A stretch of 64,000 nucleotides of DNA from Acinetobacter genomosp. 15BJ (GCF_000400715.1 NZ_KE007347.1:1-64000); one strand, 5' to 3'; counted from the first letter of the stretch, positions 42,176 to 50,029 are shown. Made by a program: numbers and translations. Notes: generated by a model from the sequence alone, not told the origin.

Positions 42176-42754
42176 ATGAGCATTCAAAATTTACAGAAAG
42201 CATTGGGCGTTAAAGACGACGGTATCGTTGGCCGTGCAACGCTGACGGCCTTATTCAAAAAACTAGGTGCAACACATGCACGTGCTGAAGAGCTTGCACT
42301 TGCGGCGAATGTACACATGCAGTCATATCATATTTTAGATAATGATTTACGACTGGCACATTTCATTGCCCAGCTGGCACATGAATCTGGTAATTTCCGT
42401 TATATGGAAGAAATCGCCAGTGGTGCAGCCTACGAAGGACGTAAGGATCTAGGCAACACTGAAAAGGGGGATGGCACTCGATATAAAGGCCGTGGACCGA
42501 TTCAGTTAACTGGCCGTGCAAATTACCGTAAGTATGGTCAAGCTCTTGGCATTGATTTTGAAAACAACCCGCAAATCGTTGCATTACCGAGTATTGGGAT
42601 GCTGGTGGCATGTAAGTACTGGTCTGATAATGAATTGAATGAATATGCGGATAAAGATGATATTAAAATCATCACAAAGCGTATCAATGGTGGTTTCAAT
42701 GGTCTTGCGGATCGTACCAATCAACTAAGCAAAATCAAAGGTTGGTTGTCATGA
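42176..42754 (+). CDS. GH19 endolysin with N-terminal peptidoglycan-binding motif
   Basis: 192 residues. N-terminus (LQKALGVKDDGIVGRATLTA) is a PG-binding-like motif; the body is a GH19 chitinase/lysozyme with the catalytic Glu in IAQLAHESGNFRYMEE (about 60-75), the second acidic residues near GDGTRYKGRGPIQLTGRANY and the INGGFNGL end. No signal peptide, so it depends on holin. ATG at 42176 has GAGGA at seven bases. Confidence 0.9.
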   Translation: MSIQNLQKALGVKDDGIVGRATLTALFKKLGATHARAEELALAANVHMQSYHILDNDLRLAHFIAQLAHESGNFRYMEEIASGAAYEGRKDLGNTEKGDGTRYKGRGPIQLTGRANYRKYGQALGIDFENNPQIVALPSIGMLVACKYWSDNELNEYADKDDIKIITKRINGGFNGLADRTNQLSKIKGWLS

Positions 42755-43059
42755 GCGAAACAGTAACTTTACTAACTCCATATTTGGAATATTGGAGTAG
42801 CGGCATGTACTTATTTAAGTGCCCTGGTTGCAAGTATTTACATCCATTTCATGTCAACGCACATCCAAACGGCAGCAAATGGAATTTTAATGGTGATGTA
42901 AATAAACCAACTTTCACACCATCCTTACTGGTGAATGATCATCATACTGAAAGCCGATGCCACCTATTCCTAACAGACGGAAAGATTCAATTCTTATCTG
43001 ACTGTCACCATGAATTGGCAGGCCAGACAGTTGAGATGGTACCGATTGATGATGGGTGA
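42751..43059 (+). CDS. DUF6527-type protein
   Basis: 102 residues. FKCPGCKYLHPFHVN (Cys pair) and the end CHLFLTDGKIQFLSDCHHEL followed by AGQTVEM match DUF6527, a small family commonly found beside phage lysis genes; function unknown. Overlaps endolysin stop by ATGA. Confidence 0.75.
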   Translation: MSETVTLLTPYLEYWSSGMYLFKCPGCKYLHPFHVNAHPNGSKWNFNGDVNKPTFTPSLLVNDHHTESRCHLFLTDGKIQFLSDCHHELAGQTVEMVPIDDG

Positions 43060-43061
43060 TT

Positions 43062-43208
43062 ATGCAATCTCAGATCCAGAAATTTAAATGCAAACGCTCA
43101 TTATCTTCATTGATTCTGAGCGTTTTAATTTTGTGTCTTGTGCCCGGTTGCACCGCTCACACCATCAACAACGATATTCATGTTGGGAAATGTGTTAGAC
43201 GATTTTGA
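43062..43208 (+). CDS. Tiny lipoprotein, spanin-like (48 aa)
   Basis: Basic start (MQSQIQKFKCKRS), hydrophobic core (LSSLILSVLILCLVPGC) and lipobox VPGC at residues 27-30, leaving only about 19 residues after the Cys. Such dwarf lipoproteins in the lysis cassette act as outer-membrane spanins (Rz1 type). No inner-membrane spanin gene is apparent. Two bp behind the previous gene. Confidence 0.6.
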   Translation: MQSQIQKFKCKRSLSSLILSVLILCLVPGCTAHTINNDIHVGKCVRRF

Positions 43209-43235
43209 AAATAATTTTCAGCTGTTTTTTCAAAG

Positions 43236-43264
43236 AAGATGCCAATTTTATAAATTGGCATCTT
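43236..43264. terminator. Hairpin between convergent lysis and PAAR-effector genes
   Basis: AAGATGCCAATTTATAAATT-type near-perfect inverted repeat (AAGATGCCAATTT / AAATTGGCATCTT). It separates two convergent operons; no long T-run, so efficiency is uncertain. Confidence 0.6.
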
Positions 43265-43274
43265 TGGGAATTAT

Positions 43275-43883
43275 TTAAAAACCAAGTGATGGCCCGTCCC
43301 TATCTCTCTGACGTTCTCTTGTGATTTCCTTTTGTTTTTCTTCTTTTGGAGTTGATTCAAGATTAAGTTCATGCTTTAAACCAAACTCTTGTAAACTCAT
43401 ACAAGTAGTTATTTCATTGTTGTTATTTACTCCAGCAATGAATGCATAACTACCTAGATTTCCGCTGGATGAAGTACCTTTCTCACTTTTCAATTTGATA
43501 AAAAAATTTAAATATTTGAGAAAACTATCTATATCTTTGCCATATTCAAGTATTTTTTTTATATCTTTTTGCTCTCGTCTAGAAAAATAAGTTTTTGCTA
43601 CCAGATCAAACTCACCATTTAATATTTCACCGTAAATGAGGTAATGATGGTGGTCGTATTTTTCTAGAGCCATATAAGCGTCTGCATATGATCTAAATTT
43701 TTTCTTTTCAGTATCCAGTGATTCTGCACGAGCTTTAAATTCGATGATTATCCATTTTTGTTGATAATCAGAGAGAATGGCATCTCCAGCTAATTCATGT
43801 TTCCCATCTAGTGGGGCTACTAAATGATCAGCAACATATTTTTTTATGAAAAAATATTCAACTGTTTTTTCCCACCATTGCAT
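43275..43883 (-). CDS. PD-(D/E)XK-like protein downstream of PAAR, possible T6SS effector
   Basis: 202 residues. The segment GDAILSDYQQKWIIIEFKAR (about 32-51) has the D-(x)n-E-x-K form of PD-(D/E)XK nucleases. The rest is helical and Lys-rich, with a disordered charged end (TRERQRDRDGPSLGF). Second gene after a PAAR gene, AT-rich, antisense to phage late genes: typical cargo. Effector role is inferred from context; no immunity gene is seen nearby. Confidence 0.5.
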   Translation of the reverse strand: MQWWEKTVEYFFIKKYVADHLVAPLDGKHELAGDAILSDYQQKWIIIEFKARAESLDTEKKKFRSYADAYMALEKYDHHHYLIYGEILNGEFDLVAKTYFSRREQKDIKKILEYGKDIDSFLKYLNFFIKLKSEKGTSSSGNLGSYAFIAGVNNNNEITTCMSLQEFGLKHELNLESTPKEEKQKEITRERQRDRDGPSLGF

Positions 43884-43925
43884 ACAGCCTTACTCCTTTT
43901 TTACTAAGAAAATTATCATTCAAAT

Positions 43926-44165
43926 TTATCCAGCTTTAACTAGCTTGCATCCACATGAGAGGGAATCACCCACTCGTGCTATTGGTCTACCGCCAATATG
44001 ATAGGTTGGGTCACCAGTAACAATGAATGCTATTGTATTGTGAAGTGGACAGGTTGCCTCATCACCAACGCAGGTGATTGCTTTCCCAACAACTAAAAAG
44101 TTCTTATTTCCACTGATGACTTTACCGCCGCTAGAGGTTGGCCAATCAACCGTTATATATTCCAT
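43926..44165 (-). CDS. PAAR domain protein
   Basis: 79 residues. The repeated pattern VVGKAITCVGDEATCP, TGDPTYHIGGRPIARVGDSL and SCGCKLV is that of PAAR proteins, which cap the VgrG spike of type VI secretion systems; conserved Cys and His (CPLH) bind zinc. A siphovirus tail has no need for it, so it is more likely carried for the host's T6SS. Followed 42 bp later by the PD-(D/E)XK-like gene. Confidence 0.85.
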   Translation of the reverse strand: MEYITVDWPTSSGGKVISGNKNFLVVGKAITCVGDEATCPLHNTIAFIVTGDPTYHIGGRPIARVGDSLSCGCKLVKAG

Positions 44166-44324
44166 TGCGGTATTACCCTCATATTTTAAAATTGTTATTG
44201 AGGGATAATATCAATGTAAAAAAAATAGTATATAAAATACTTTAAATAATTGATAAATTTAACTTTATAGGAATTATTTGTTATCACTTTGGGCTATTAT
44301 GAGAAATTAAATATTGATAGATAA

Positions 44325-44345
44325 AAAGAAACCCTCAAAAGAGGG
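44325..44345 (-). terminator. Terminator of the umuD-umuC operon
   Basis: On the minus strand CCCTC-TTTT-GAGGG followed by TTTCTTTTT. Confidence 0.75.
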
Positions 44346-44354
44346 CAATCTAAA

Positions 44355-44573
44355 TTAATCTACAGTCCCAATGATTGGTATCAACTGAGGACCTGCTAAA
44401 CGGGCCTTTGCAATAATCTCTACTAGTTCGTCATAAGTTAATTCAAACTTATCTTCACTATCAAAAACATACACTATGTTTTTGCCTTCCAATTCTGGTG
44501 GTTTCTCAGGTACAAAACGCTTCGGAATAAGGATCTGTGCAAGCTGTTCGTTTGTTAAATTAAAAATATGCAT
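44355..44573 (-). CDS. Small hypothetical protein after umuC (72 aa)
   Basis: Not recognised. Acidic; contains NLTNEQLAQILIPKRFVPEK and LTYDELVEIIAKARL. Begins five bp after the umuC stop, so it is probably expressed with the DNA-damage genes. Confidence 0.55.
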   Translation of the reverse strand: MHIFNLTNEQLAQILIPKRFVPEKPPELEGKNIVYVFDSEDKFELTYDELVEIIAKARLAGPQLIPIIGTVD

Positions 44574-44578
44574 AGTGG

Positions 44579-45874
44579 TTACCCGATTCTAAAAAGTTCG
44601 TTCCAGTTGGTGAGGTATGAGGGCGAGCGGCGGTTTTGATTCATCTGCCATATAGCCTTAGTGTCATTACACAGGCCAAGGGAGACATGATCTTTTCCAT
44701 ACTTCTCTTTGATTGCTTCCATTGTTTGCGAAAGCTTTTCGCGTTGATTTCGTTGTGTGTAGTCAGTGAATAGATCCGGAACAAATTTCGATTTAGGAAT
44801 TAACTCGAGAAGAACAATTCCTGCTTTCTTGTATTTAAATCCCTTCTTGTAGATCTGGTCGATTCCTTTCATTGCTGCCCTGGTAATCTCTAACAAATCA
44901 TCAGTATGTTCAGGCATTTGCACAATAATGTAAGGGGAATAACGTTCCTCTTTATTAAAGCGGCCAGTTTGGATAAACACCCCAATCATCTTACAAATGG
45001 AGCCATCATGACGCATTCTTTCAACGCCTCGAGTCACAAATAAACGCACTGAGGATTTGATGTCATCTTTCTCATAGACAGGCTGGCCATACGAGCGGCT
45101 GCTAATAATTTGTTGCTTTGATGGATTCTCATTTTCAATATCGATGCATGAAACTCCCTGCAGCTCGCGTACTGTTTTTTCCATGACAATTGAAAATGAC
45201 TTTTTGATCTCCTTCGGATTTGATTCAATCAGATCCAATACAGATTTAATGTTCATTAAGTTTAGTTTTTTGCAGTTCTGACGGCCAACGCCCCAGACTT
45301 CAGCTACATCCACCTGCGAGAGCAATTGTTCTGCAGAGCACGGATCCATCTCAGCTAAATTACACACACCATCAAAATATTTATTCTTCTTCGCAATATG
45401 ATTTGCGATTTTAGCCTCTGTTTTGGAGCGACCAATTCCAATGCAGCAGGGCAGCCCCAGCCATTGCAAAGCCTTCAATCTCATTTCCTGAGCATATGCC
45501 GTCAGATCATAGTTTTTTGCGTAAGTAGTTAATTCTAAGAAACTTTCATCAATACTATAAATCTCTTGCTCTCCTGGTGCGACATACTGGCCAAGGAGGC
45601 TCATAAAACGGCGTGACATTTCAGCGTATAGTGCGTAATTGCTTGATAGCACTTGAACGTTGTGCTTTTTAACAATGTCCTCAATCTGAAAAAGTGGGAC
45701 ACCCATACGGATGCCCAGATCCTTTACTTCTTGGCTTCTTGCCACGGCACAGCCATCGTTATTAGAAAGGACTAGGCATCCAATATCATTGAGTTTTGGA
45801 TTAAAAACACGTTCGCACGAAACGTACATGTTATTCACATCCACCAAAGCGAATATGCGAGTTTTACTTTTCAT
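44579..45874 (-). CDS. umuC: DNA polymerase V catalytic subunit UmuC
   Basis: 431 residues from the ATG at 45874. Y-family polymerase motifs: FALVDVNNMYVSCERVFNP (metal-binding Asp), SNNDGCAVARS, YSIDESFLELT (catalytic DE), GIGRSKTEAKIANHIAKK, and the little-finger region (SYGQPVYEKDDIKSSVRLFV). Carries out error-prone translesion synthesis with UmuD'. The frame extends to 45937 but would overlap umuD. Located 14 bp after umuD. Confidence 0.95.
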   Translation of the reverse strand: MKSKTRIFALVDVNNMYVSCERVFNPKLNDIGCLVLSNNDGCAVARSQEVKDLGIRMGVPLFQIEDIVKKHNVQVLSSNYALYAEMSRRFMSLLGQYVAPGEQEIYSIDESFLELTTYAKNYDLTAYAQEMRLKALQWLGLPCCIGIGRSKTEAKIANHIAKKNKYFDGVCNLAEMDPCSAEQLLSQVDVAEVWGVGRQNCKKLNLMNIKSVLDLIESNPKEIKKSFSIVMEKTVRELQGVSCIDIENENPSKQQIISSRSYGQPVYEKDDIKSSVRLFVTRGVERMRHDGSICKMIGVFIQTGRFNKEERYSPYIIVQMPEHTDDLLEITRAAMKGIDQIYKKGFKYKKAGIVLLELIPKSKFVPDLFTDYTQRNQREKLSQTMEAIKEKYGKDHVSLGLCNDTKAIWQMNQNRRSPSYLTNWNELFRIG

Positions 45875-45888
45875 GTTTATTCTTCTTA

Positions 45889-46515
45889 TTATGAGCGGTA
45901 ATGCATACGCTTTAAGTTGAATGTCACCACACCCCATATAACCACGGTTTGATTATCTGCAGGGATGATATGCTCATAAGCGGGATTTTCAGCTTTTAGC
46001 CAGAGTTTTGGGAGAGGGTAATCCTCATCACCAAAGATCTCTTTAATGTCGTTCTTGGACATTTTCGCTGTAATCATAAGGCGCTTAATCGTTGAGTCTT
46101 TGTTATCGATTAACGCAACAACGATATCCTGGTGCGCTGCTTCAATGCTTCGATCGATGATAATTGGATCATCAATTTCAAGACCAGCACCAAGCATTGA
46201 CTCACTGTCAACTCTGGCCATGAATGACGATATCGGGTTATGAATTAGGTATTCATTCAGATCTACGGTCGTATCTAAATCATCTTTGGTTGCGAAAGCA
46301 GGGCCAGCAGGAATACGCTCTAATGCCATTGGAATAGAGGTTTTTGATTTAGGCAGGATAGGGGTAAGCCCAAGCTTGTCGATCAGATCTGTTTGCATTG
46401 AGATCTGTTCTAGCAGGGTATTGATAGTGGGGCTAGGCTTCCCATCTTGGCCCATGAGAGTCTGTAGACTCGTCCATGCGCCTTCCGAGAAGTAAATAGG
46501 CAACTTCTTAGACAT
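45889..46515 (-). CDS. umuD: UmuD-like S24 peptidase, long UmuDAb-type
   Basis: 208 residues, about 70 longer than E. coli UmuD. An N-terminal extension (PIYFSEGAWTSLQTLMGQDG) precedes the cleavage-site-like PAG-PAF (about 80) and the S24 domain with catalytic Ser in DSESMLGAGL and Lys in DSTIKRLMI. This length fits Acinetobacter UmuDAb, which acts as a repressor of error-prone polymerase genes in a genus without LexA. Whether the phage copy represses host or phage genes is unknown. RBS GGAGA. Confidence 0.85.
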   Translation of the reverse strand: MSKKLPIYFSEGAWTSLQTLMGQDGKPSPTINTLLEQISMQTDLIDKLGLTPILPKSKTSIPMALERIPAGPAFATKDDLDTTVDLNEYLIHNPISSFMARVDSESMLGAGLEIDDPIIIDRSIEAAHQDIVVALIDNKDSTIKRLMITAKMSKNDIKEIFGDEDYPLPKLWLKAENPAYEHIIPADNQTVVIWGVVTFNLKRMHYRS

Positions 46516-46579
46516 TTGGTTTCTCCTACGCTACTGGGCGTGTTTGGATTTACCATTTTAGGATAAGATTTTTACCACT

Positions 46580-46595
46580 ATAAATTCAAATTTAT
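46580..46595. promoter_or_regulatory. Palindrome upstream of umuD
   Basis: Perfect inverted repeat ATAAATT-CA-AATTTAT, about 65 bp before the umuD start codon. A candidate operator for a damage-responsive repressor; it does not match the UmuDAb operator as I remember it. Confidence 0.35.
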
Positions 46596-46637
46596 TTATC
46601 TGTGGATAAACAAGGACAAGTCAAAAGTTGTCGCTAG

Positions 46638-47282
46638 TCAGTGTGTGTTTGGTCGGAATTTATGCATTTCTGATTTTGGGGCTGCAGTGTACTCATCTAC
46701 AGGCATATCTACTAAAAAGTCCATTGCTTGATCATGTCCACATGTGAGCCAATCATTGCGCCTTCCTTTCGGAATCACAACGATTGATCTTTTTTCATCA
46801 TCAGGCGCATGAAATCGGTTCATGAAGGGATGGTCATCAGCATTGATCGTTAACATGCTCATTGATATAACAGGTTCGCCGTTAACAGTCGCATGTTCGT
46901 AAATTCCCGCCACTGTGAAAGGCATATCATCTTCACGATAAATCCCGTACCAATGTGATTTCCCGTCGATATATTTAGGCTCAAAAATTGTCTCGACTGG
47001 AATCAAACAAAATTGATTTTTAGACCAGGCATGGCGAAAGCTTGGCTTAGATGCAACGGTCTCAGAACGAGCGTTATATGTGTTTCGAACTTTTTTGATG
47101 TCATCAGCCCAGTTTGGTACCAGACCAAACCTAGCCGCCCGCCATTCTAACCCTTGCTCAGTCGAAATTATGATAGGGCCATCATAACCAGGGAATAGGT
47201 CAGCTTTGTACTCGAATGTCGGCTCATATAAATTTAATAGTTGAGCTCGACTTTTTCTTATAGGTTCGTAGTTGGCGCACAT
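46638..47282 (-). CDS. SRAP domain protein (YedK/HMCES-like)
   Basis: 214 residues. Catalytic Cys2 (MCANYEP), TYNARSET motif (about 80), RHAWSKNQFCLIPVE with the catalytic Glu in ETIFEPKY (usually GFYEW) and the His in MNRFHAPDD. SRAP proteins form a DNA-protein crosslink with abasic sites in single-stranded DNA. Position next to umuDC gives a DNA-damage cassette. Confidence 0.9.
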   Translation of the reverse strand: MCANYEPIRKSRAQLLNLYEPTFEYKADLFPGYDGPIIISTEQGLEWRAARFGLVPNWADDIKKVRNTYNARSETVASKPSFRHAWSKNQFCLIPVETIFEPKYIDGKSHWYGIYREDDMPFTVAGIYEHATVNGEPVISMSMLTINADDHPFMNRFHAPDDEKRSIVVIPKGRRNDWLTCGHDQAMDFLVDMPVDEYTAAPKSEMHKFRPNTH

Positions 47283-47384
47283 AGCAATAGACCTGAATTT
47301 TTAAATTAACTATGCAGTAGATTAGTGTTAATTACTTATGAAGTTTTGTGTAATATACTTACAACAAAATTAATTGGATAAGAA

Positions 47385-48134
47385 ATGGAATTAAAAGATA
47401 TCGTTGGTGTTGTTGATCAATATTTTAGACCTTTAATTATAGTTATTTCTACTGCAATTGCTATCTTTTTATCTTCAAAAAAGCTGGGAAATAAAGTCTC
47501 TGCACATTATAAGATAGTATCAGATACACTTTCAGCTGCAAGAATCGATGATATTGTTCTTGTGAATTACAAAGATAAGCCTGTACCAATTTTTGGTGTA
47601 TACGCCCTATTTAAAGATAACGAGTTACTTGAATTAGAGTTATGTGATCCACCTTTGGTAATTGAGCCATATGGATCAGTAAGCGTTAAAACAAAACCAT
47701 TTAGCAGATTAATTGTAAATGGTGATAATTTTAAACCTGATTACTTTGAAGCAACTATATTGTTGGATTCTGTTGATAAATTTATAACTTGTAAATCATA
47801 TAAGAGAAATATTAGTATACAGAGTAAATACAAAATAATTAATAAACAACGAAAATCATTTAATGGAATAGTGCATTCAGGTAATCATCCTTTTGTTCTT
47901 GTATATATTATTAATGGGGAACAAAAAACCTCATTTATAACCTTAACAGGTATTATTGAAAATCAATGGGATCAAGCTTACAATGGAATAGGAATAAGAA
48001 CTGGTGAAACTCTAAATGAAAGAATTATTAATGATTTTCTAATTCAACAGGGTTACTCAGAAATTTTTACCAATTATGTGATTTTTAAGTATATAAATGG
48101 AGATTATTCAGCAGTATTATCTAAAAGTAAATAG
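47385..48134 (+). CDS. Membrane-anchored hypothetical protein, probable moron (249 aa)
   Basis: One N-terminal TM (PLIIVISTAIAIFLSS, about 16-31), then a beta-rich soluble part. Not recognised. It is the only plus-strand gene between two minus-strand blocks and has markedly AT-rich codons, so it is probably a recently acquired gene expressed in the lysogen. RBS GGATAAGA is weak. Confidence 0.6.
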   Translation: MELKDIVGVVDQYFRPLIIVISTAIAIFLSSKKLGNKVSAHYKIVSDTLSAARIDDIVLVNYKDKPVPIFGVYALFKDNELLELELCDPPLVIEPYGSVSVKTKPFSRLIVNGDNFKPDYFEATILLDSVDKFITCKSYKRNISIQSKYKIINKQRKSFNGIVHSGNHPFVLVYIINGEQKTSFITLTGIIENQWDQAYNGIGIRTGETLNERIINDFLIQQGYSEIFTNYVIFKYINGDYSAVLSKSK

Positions 48135-48141
48135 ATGAATT

Positions 48142-48170
48142 AAAGCTATTAAGTTCTCCTTAATAGCTTT
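48142..48170. terminator. Long hairpin between convergent genes
   Basis: Perfect 12-bp stem AAAGCTATTAAG / CTTAATAGCTTT with a 5-base loop, between the moron and the integrase gene end. No T-tract longer than three follows, yet position suggests a bidirectional terminator. Confidence 0.6.
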
Positions 48171-48201
48171 AAAATTAAATAAATTAGTGAAATATTAATC
48201 T

Positions 48202-49563
48202 TTAAGTTTGTTCATGGCAACTGGTTAAAATGATTTTATTATGCTCAATCCACTTTTCTTGAATATTCCTTATGGATTTATTTTGTTCAAAGTAAATTCT
48301 ATTTTTGATTAGAGCCTTGGAAATGTCAGACAGCACAACATTTTCAATCATATTCATAGCTTTGCGAAGATCACCAAAAGTTACTTGGACATATCCATCG
48401 GTCACATCGTTATCATCATCTTCGGTAGTGTGATTAATAAGTTTTTTGATTGTATAACTACCGATTGCCAGACTATTTGCGATCGTTCCAAATGTTCTTC
48501 GCAAGTCGTGAAATGTAAATTGAATGCCAGTTGTTTCCGTTATTGTATAACGAGCTTCACGTTTATCAATGATATGTGAATCAAGCGAATCCCCAGGGAA
48601 AACATATTTATTCTTACCAGTGAGTTTTTTCCGTTCTGCCATGATATACCAAAGCATTTCTCCCATTGGTAGAAGGAGATCCTCGTGGTTTTTAGGATCT
48701 TGGATTTTTATAGTTCCATATTTTAAGTCAACATTTGACCACTCAAGTGTTTCGCCTTCCTCTCTGCGGAAACCAGTTAAGATTAATAAAAGTAAAAAGT
48801 CCTGATTTATATATCCACGATGATTTGCATTTTGATTGCCAGCCCACCAGGTAGTACATACAGCGAGTGACCAATCATGTATCTGGTCAGATCGAATGTA
48901 ACCTTTACGGCGTTTGATCTTGTTCCATTTTTTCTCTTTATAAATAACTCCTACAGGGCTTTTCTCAGTAATAATTTTTTCGTCATGATCGTTATAAAGA
49001 ATTGATGCATTAAAGTTGTAGACTGCTGATAAAAACTTCATTGCTAGATTTGCCTGCGCTAAGCTTCGCACAGATAAATCCATGTGTTTATGTAAAGTCA
49101 TTTTCTGAGAAATTTCAGTAATTTTAATATCTTTCCAGTCTTTGAAATAATCATTCGCGCATCGATCATAAGCATCTATTGTATTAGCACTTAGCTTTTT
49201 TTTACTTTTATAGATTTCATAAGCTTTTTCTAGTGTTGGGATCAAATCATTCGCTTCTTTTTTAGATTTAAAATCTGATTTTAATTGTCTTTTTTGGGCG
49301 ACTGGATCAATACCCTGGTGCATCATCAACAATATTTTTTTTGCTTCAGTGCGGGCTTGTTCAAGAGTATAGACGCCATGTTTACCAATAGATTTTCTTT
49401 TATTTCGACCGTCTGGCATTCTCGTTTCAACGAAATAGGTTTTAGACTTTGTTGCAATTAAGCCAAAGCCGATCGTTATGGAGTCGCGATAAAATTTACT
49501 GCCAGATTCTTCAAGAGGGATGCTGTCGATAAAAGTTTTAGTAAGTTTATATCTTTGGCTCAT
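48202..49563 (-). CDS. int: Phage tyrosine integrase
   Basis: 453 residues. N-terminal arm-binding DUF4102-type domain (LTKTFIDSIPLEESGSKFYR, FVETRMPDGRNKRKSIGKHG), core-binding helices (about 110-230) and the catalytic domain: Arg in LTGFRREEGETLEW, HDLRRTF (His-x-x-Arg) and the nucleophile Tyr in DVTDGYVQVTF. The region after INHTTEDDDNDV differs from the usual GH-x-Y spacing. Adjacent attR is about 140 bp away. The gene lies in the same direction as, and downstream of, the 6S RNA promoter at attR. Confidence 0.95.
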   Translation of the reverse strand: MSQRYKLTKTFIDSIPLEESGSKFYRDSITIGFGLIATKSKTYFVETRMPDGRNKRKSIGKHGVYTLEQARTEAKKILLMMHQGIDPVAQKRQLKSDFKSKKEANDLIPTLEKAYEIYKSKKKLSANTIDAYDRCANDYFKDWKDIKITEISQKMTLHKHMDLSVRSLAQANLAMKFLSAVYNFNASILYNDHDEKIITEKSPVGVIYKEKKWNKIKRRKGYIRSDQIHDWSLAVCTTWWAGNQNANHRGYINQDFLLLLILTGFRREEGETLEWSNVDLKYGTIKIQDPKNHEDLLLPMGEMLWYIMAERKKLTGKNKYVFPGDSLDSHIIDKREARYTITETTGIQFTFHDLRRTFGTIANSLAIGSYTIKKLINHTTEDDDNDVTDGYVQVTFGDLRKAMNMIENVVLSDISKALIKNRIYFEQNKSIRNIQEKWIEHNKIILTSCHEQT

Positions 49564-49577
49564 GTCGATTTAAAAAG

Positions 49578-49634
49578 TATGAAACGATACACGGCAATAT
49601 AGCACAATATTTTTGCAGCCTACTATAAGCCTAT
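49578..49634. promoter_or_regulatory. Right-arm recombinase sites near attR
   Basis: TATGAAACGATA (49578-49589) repeats 6123-6134; AGCCTAC (49617-49623) and AGCCTAT (49628-49634) have the 11-bp spacing of the pair at 6243/6254. Together with the left group they outline attP. Confidence 0.55.
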
Positions 49635-49704
49635 TTTTGATGAAATGAAGTAGAAAGGTGAACTCTTAAAAATGTTTTATTGATTGTAAGTTGTTGTTTT
49701 TATA

Positions 49705-49763
49705 TTAAAAAAGATACTCCAGAGATGCCGCTGCATGGTCGTTACCCTGAACCCGATGAGTTC
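49705..49763 (-). repeat. attR: phage-supplied 3' end of 6S RNA copy A
   Basis: Second copy of the 59-bp repeat. Here it is joined to a complete 6S 5' half with promoter, so integration restores a full-length gene using the phage-borne 3' end (which differs from the displaced host end at one base). Confidence 0.9.
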
Positions 49764-49893
49764 AAGGTGGAGGTGACGCATACTTAATGGGTTTCCTACT
49801 CGAGGCAGGCATACACTCAAAATACACAGAACACATCCATAAATTTAAGTATCGGCAGGGGAATAGACGTACTGGCGAACACCCTAGAGATGT
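49709..49893 (-). ncRNA. ssrS: 6S RNA, copy A (hybrid, contains attR)
   Basis: 6S RNA binds sigma-70 RNA polymerase and mimics an open promoter. Read on the minus strand the gene shows the conserved 5' ACATCTCTAGGGTGTTCGCC, a middle TCCCCTG segment and the 3' arm GCGGCATCTCTGGAG, as in E. coli ssrS, then TTTTTT. It diverges from copies B and C in the central bulge region, where the TTGAACC hairpin strand is altered (GAACTCATCGGGTTCAGG). Ends are estimated. Confidence 0.85.
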
Positions 49894-49898
49894 TTTCT

Positions 49899-49926
49899 AT
49901 TATAGTTAAATCAACAACGACCACAA
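49899..49926 (-). promoter_or_regulatory. Promoter of 6S copy A
   Basis: TTGTGG, 16-bp spacer, TATAAT on the minus strand; the same layout is found at all three copies. Confidence 0.75.
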
Positions 49927-50029
49927 GAGTTAAATATTGTGATTTGTATGTTTTACTAACAATTAGAAAATTAAGTTTAATAAGATTATAAAATCTAAAA
50001 ACTGGATAAATCATTATTTGAAATCAAAT

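Larger units (their letters stand above)
6039..49763. mobile_element. Siphovirus-type prophage integrated in a 6S RNA gene
   Basis: Bounded by 59-bp direct repeats (one mismatch) that are the 3' end of a 6S RNA gene. Contents run integrase (right end), DNA-damage cassette, lysis, tail, head, terminase, Q, replication, immunity and a leftward recombination operon ending in a small HTH gene near attL. All modules needed for a temperate siphovirus are present without obvious frameshifts, so it may be inducible. The gene order (DUF1073 portal, Mu gpF-like, DUF2213, DUF2184 capsid, DUF4054, DUF2460, DUF2163, NlpC/P60) recalls Acinetobacter Vieuvirus-type siphophages; that comparison is from memory. 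Confidence 0.95.

Noticed and set aside
46516..46637. LexA box before umuD
   Set aside because: No CTGT-N8-ACAG type site is present, and Acinetobacter is known to lack LexA; only an AT palindrome of unknown role is seen.
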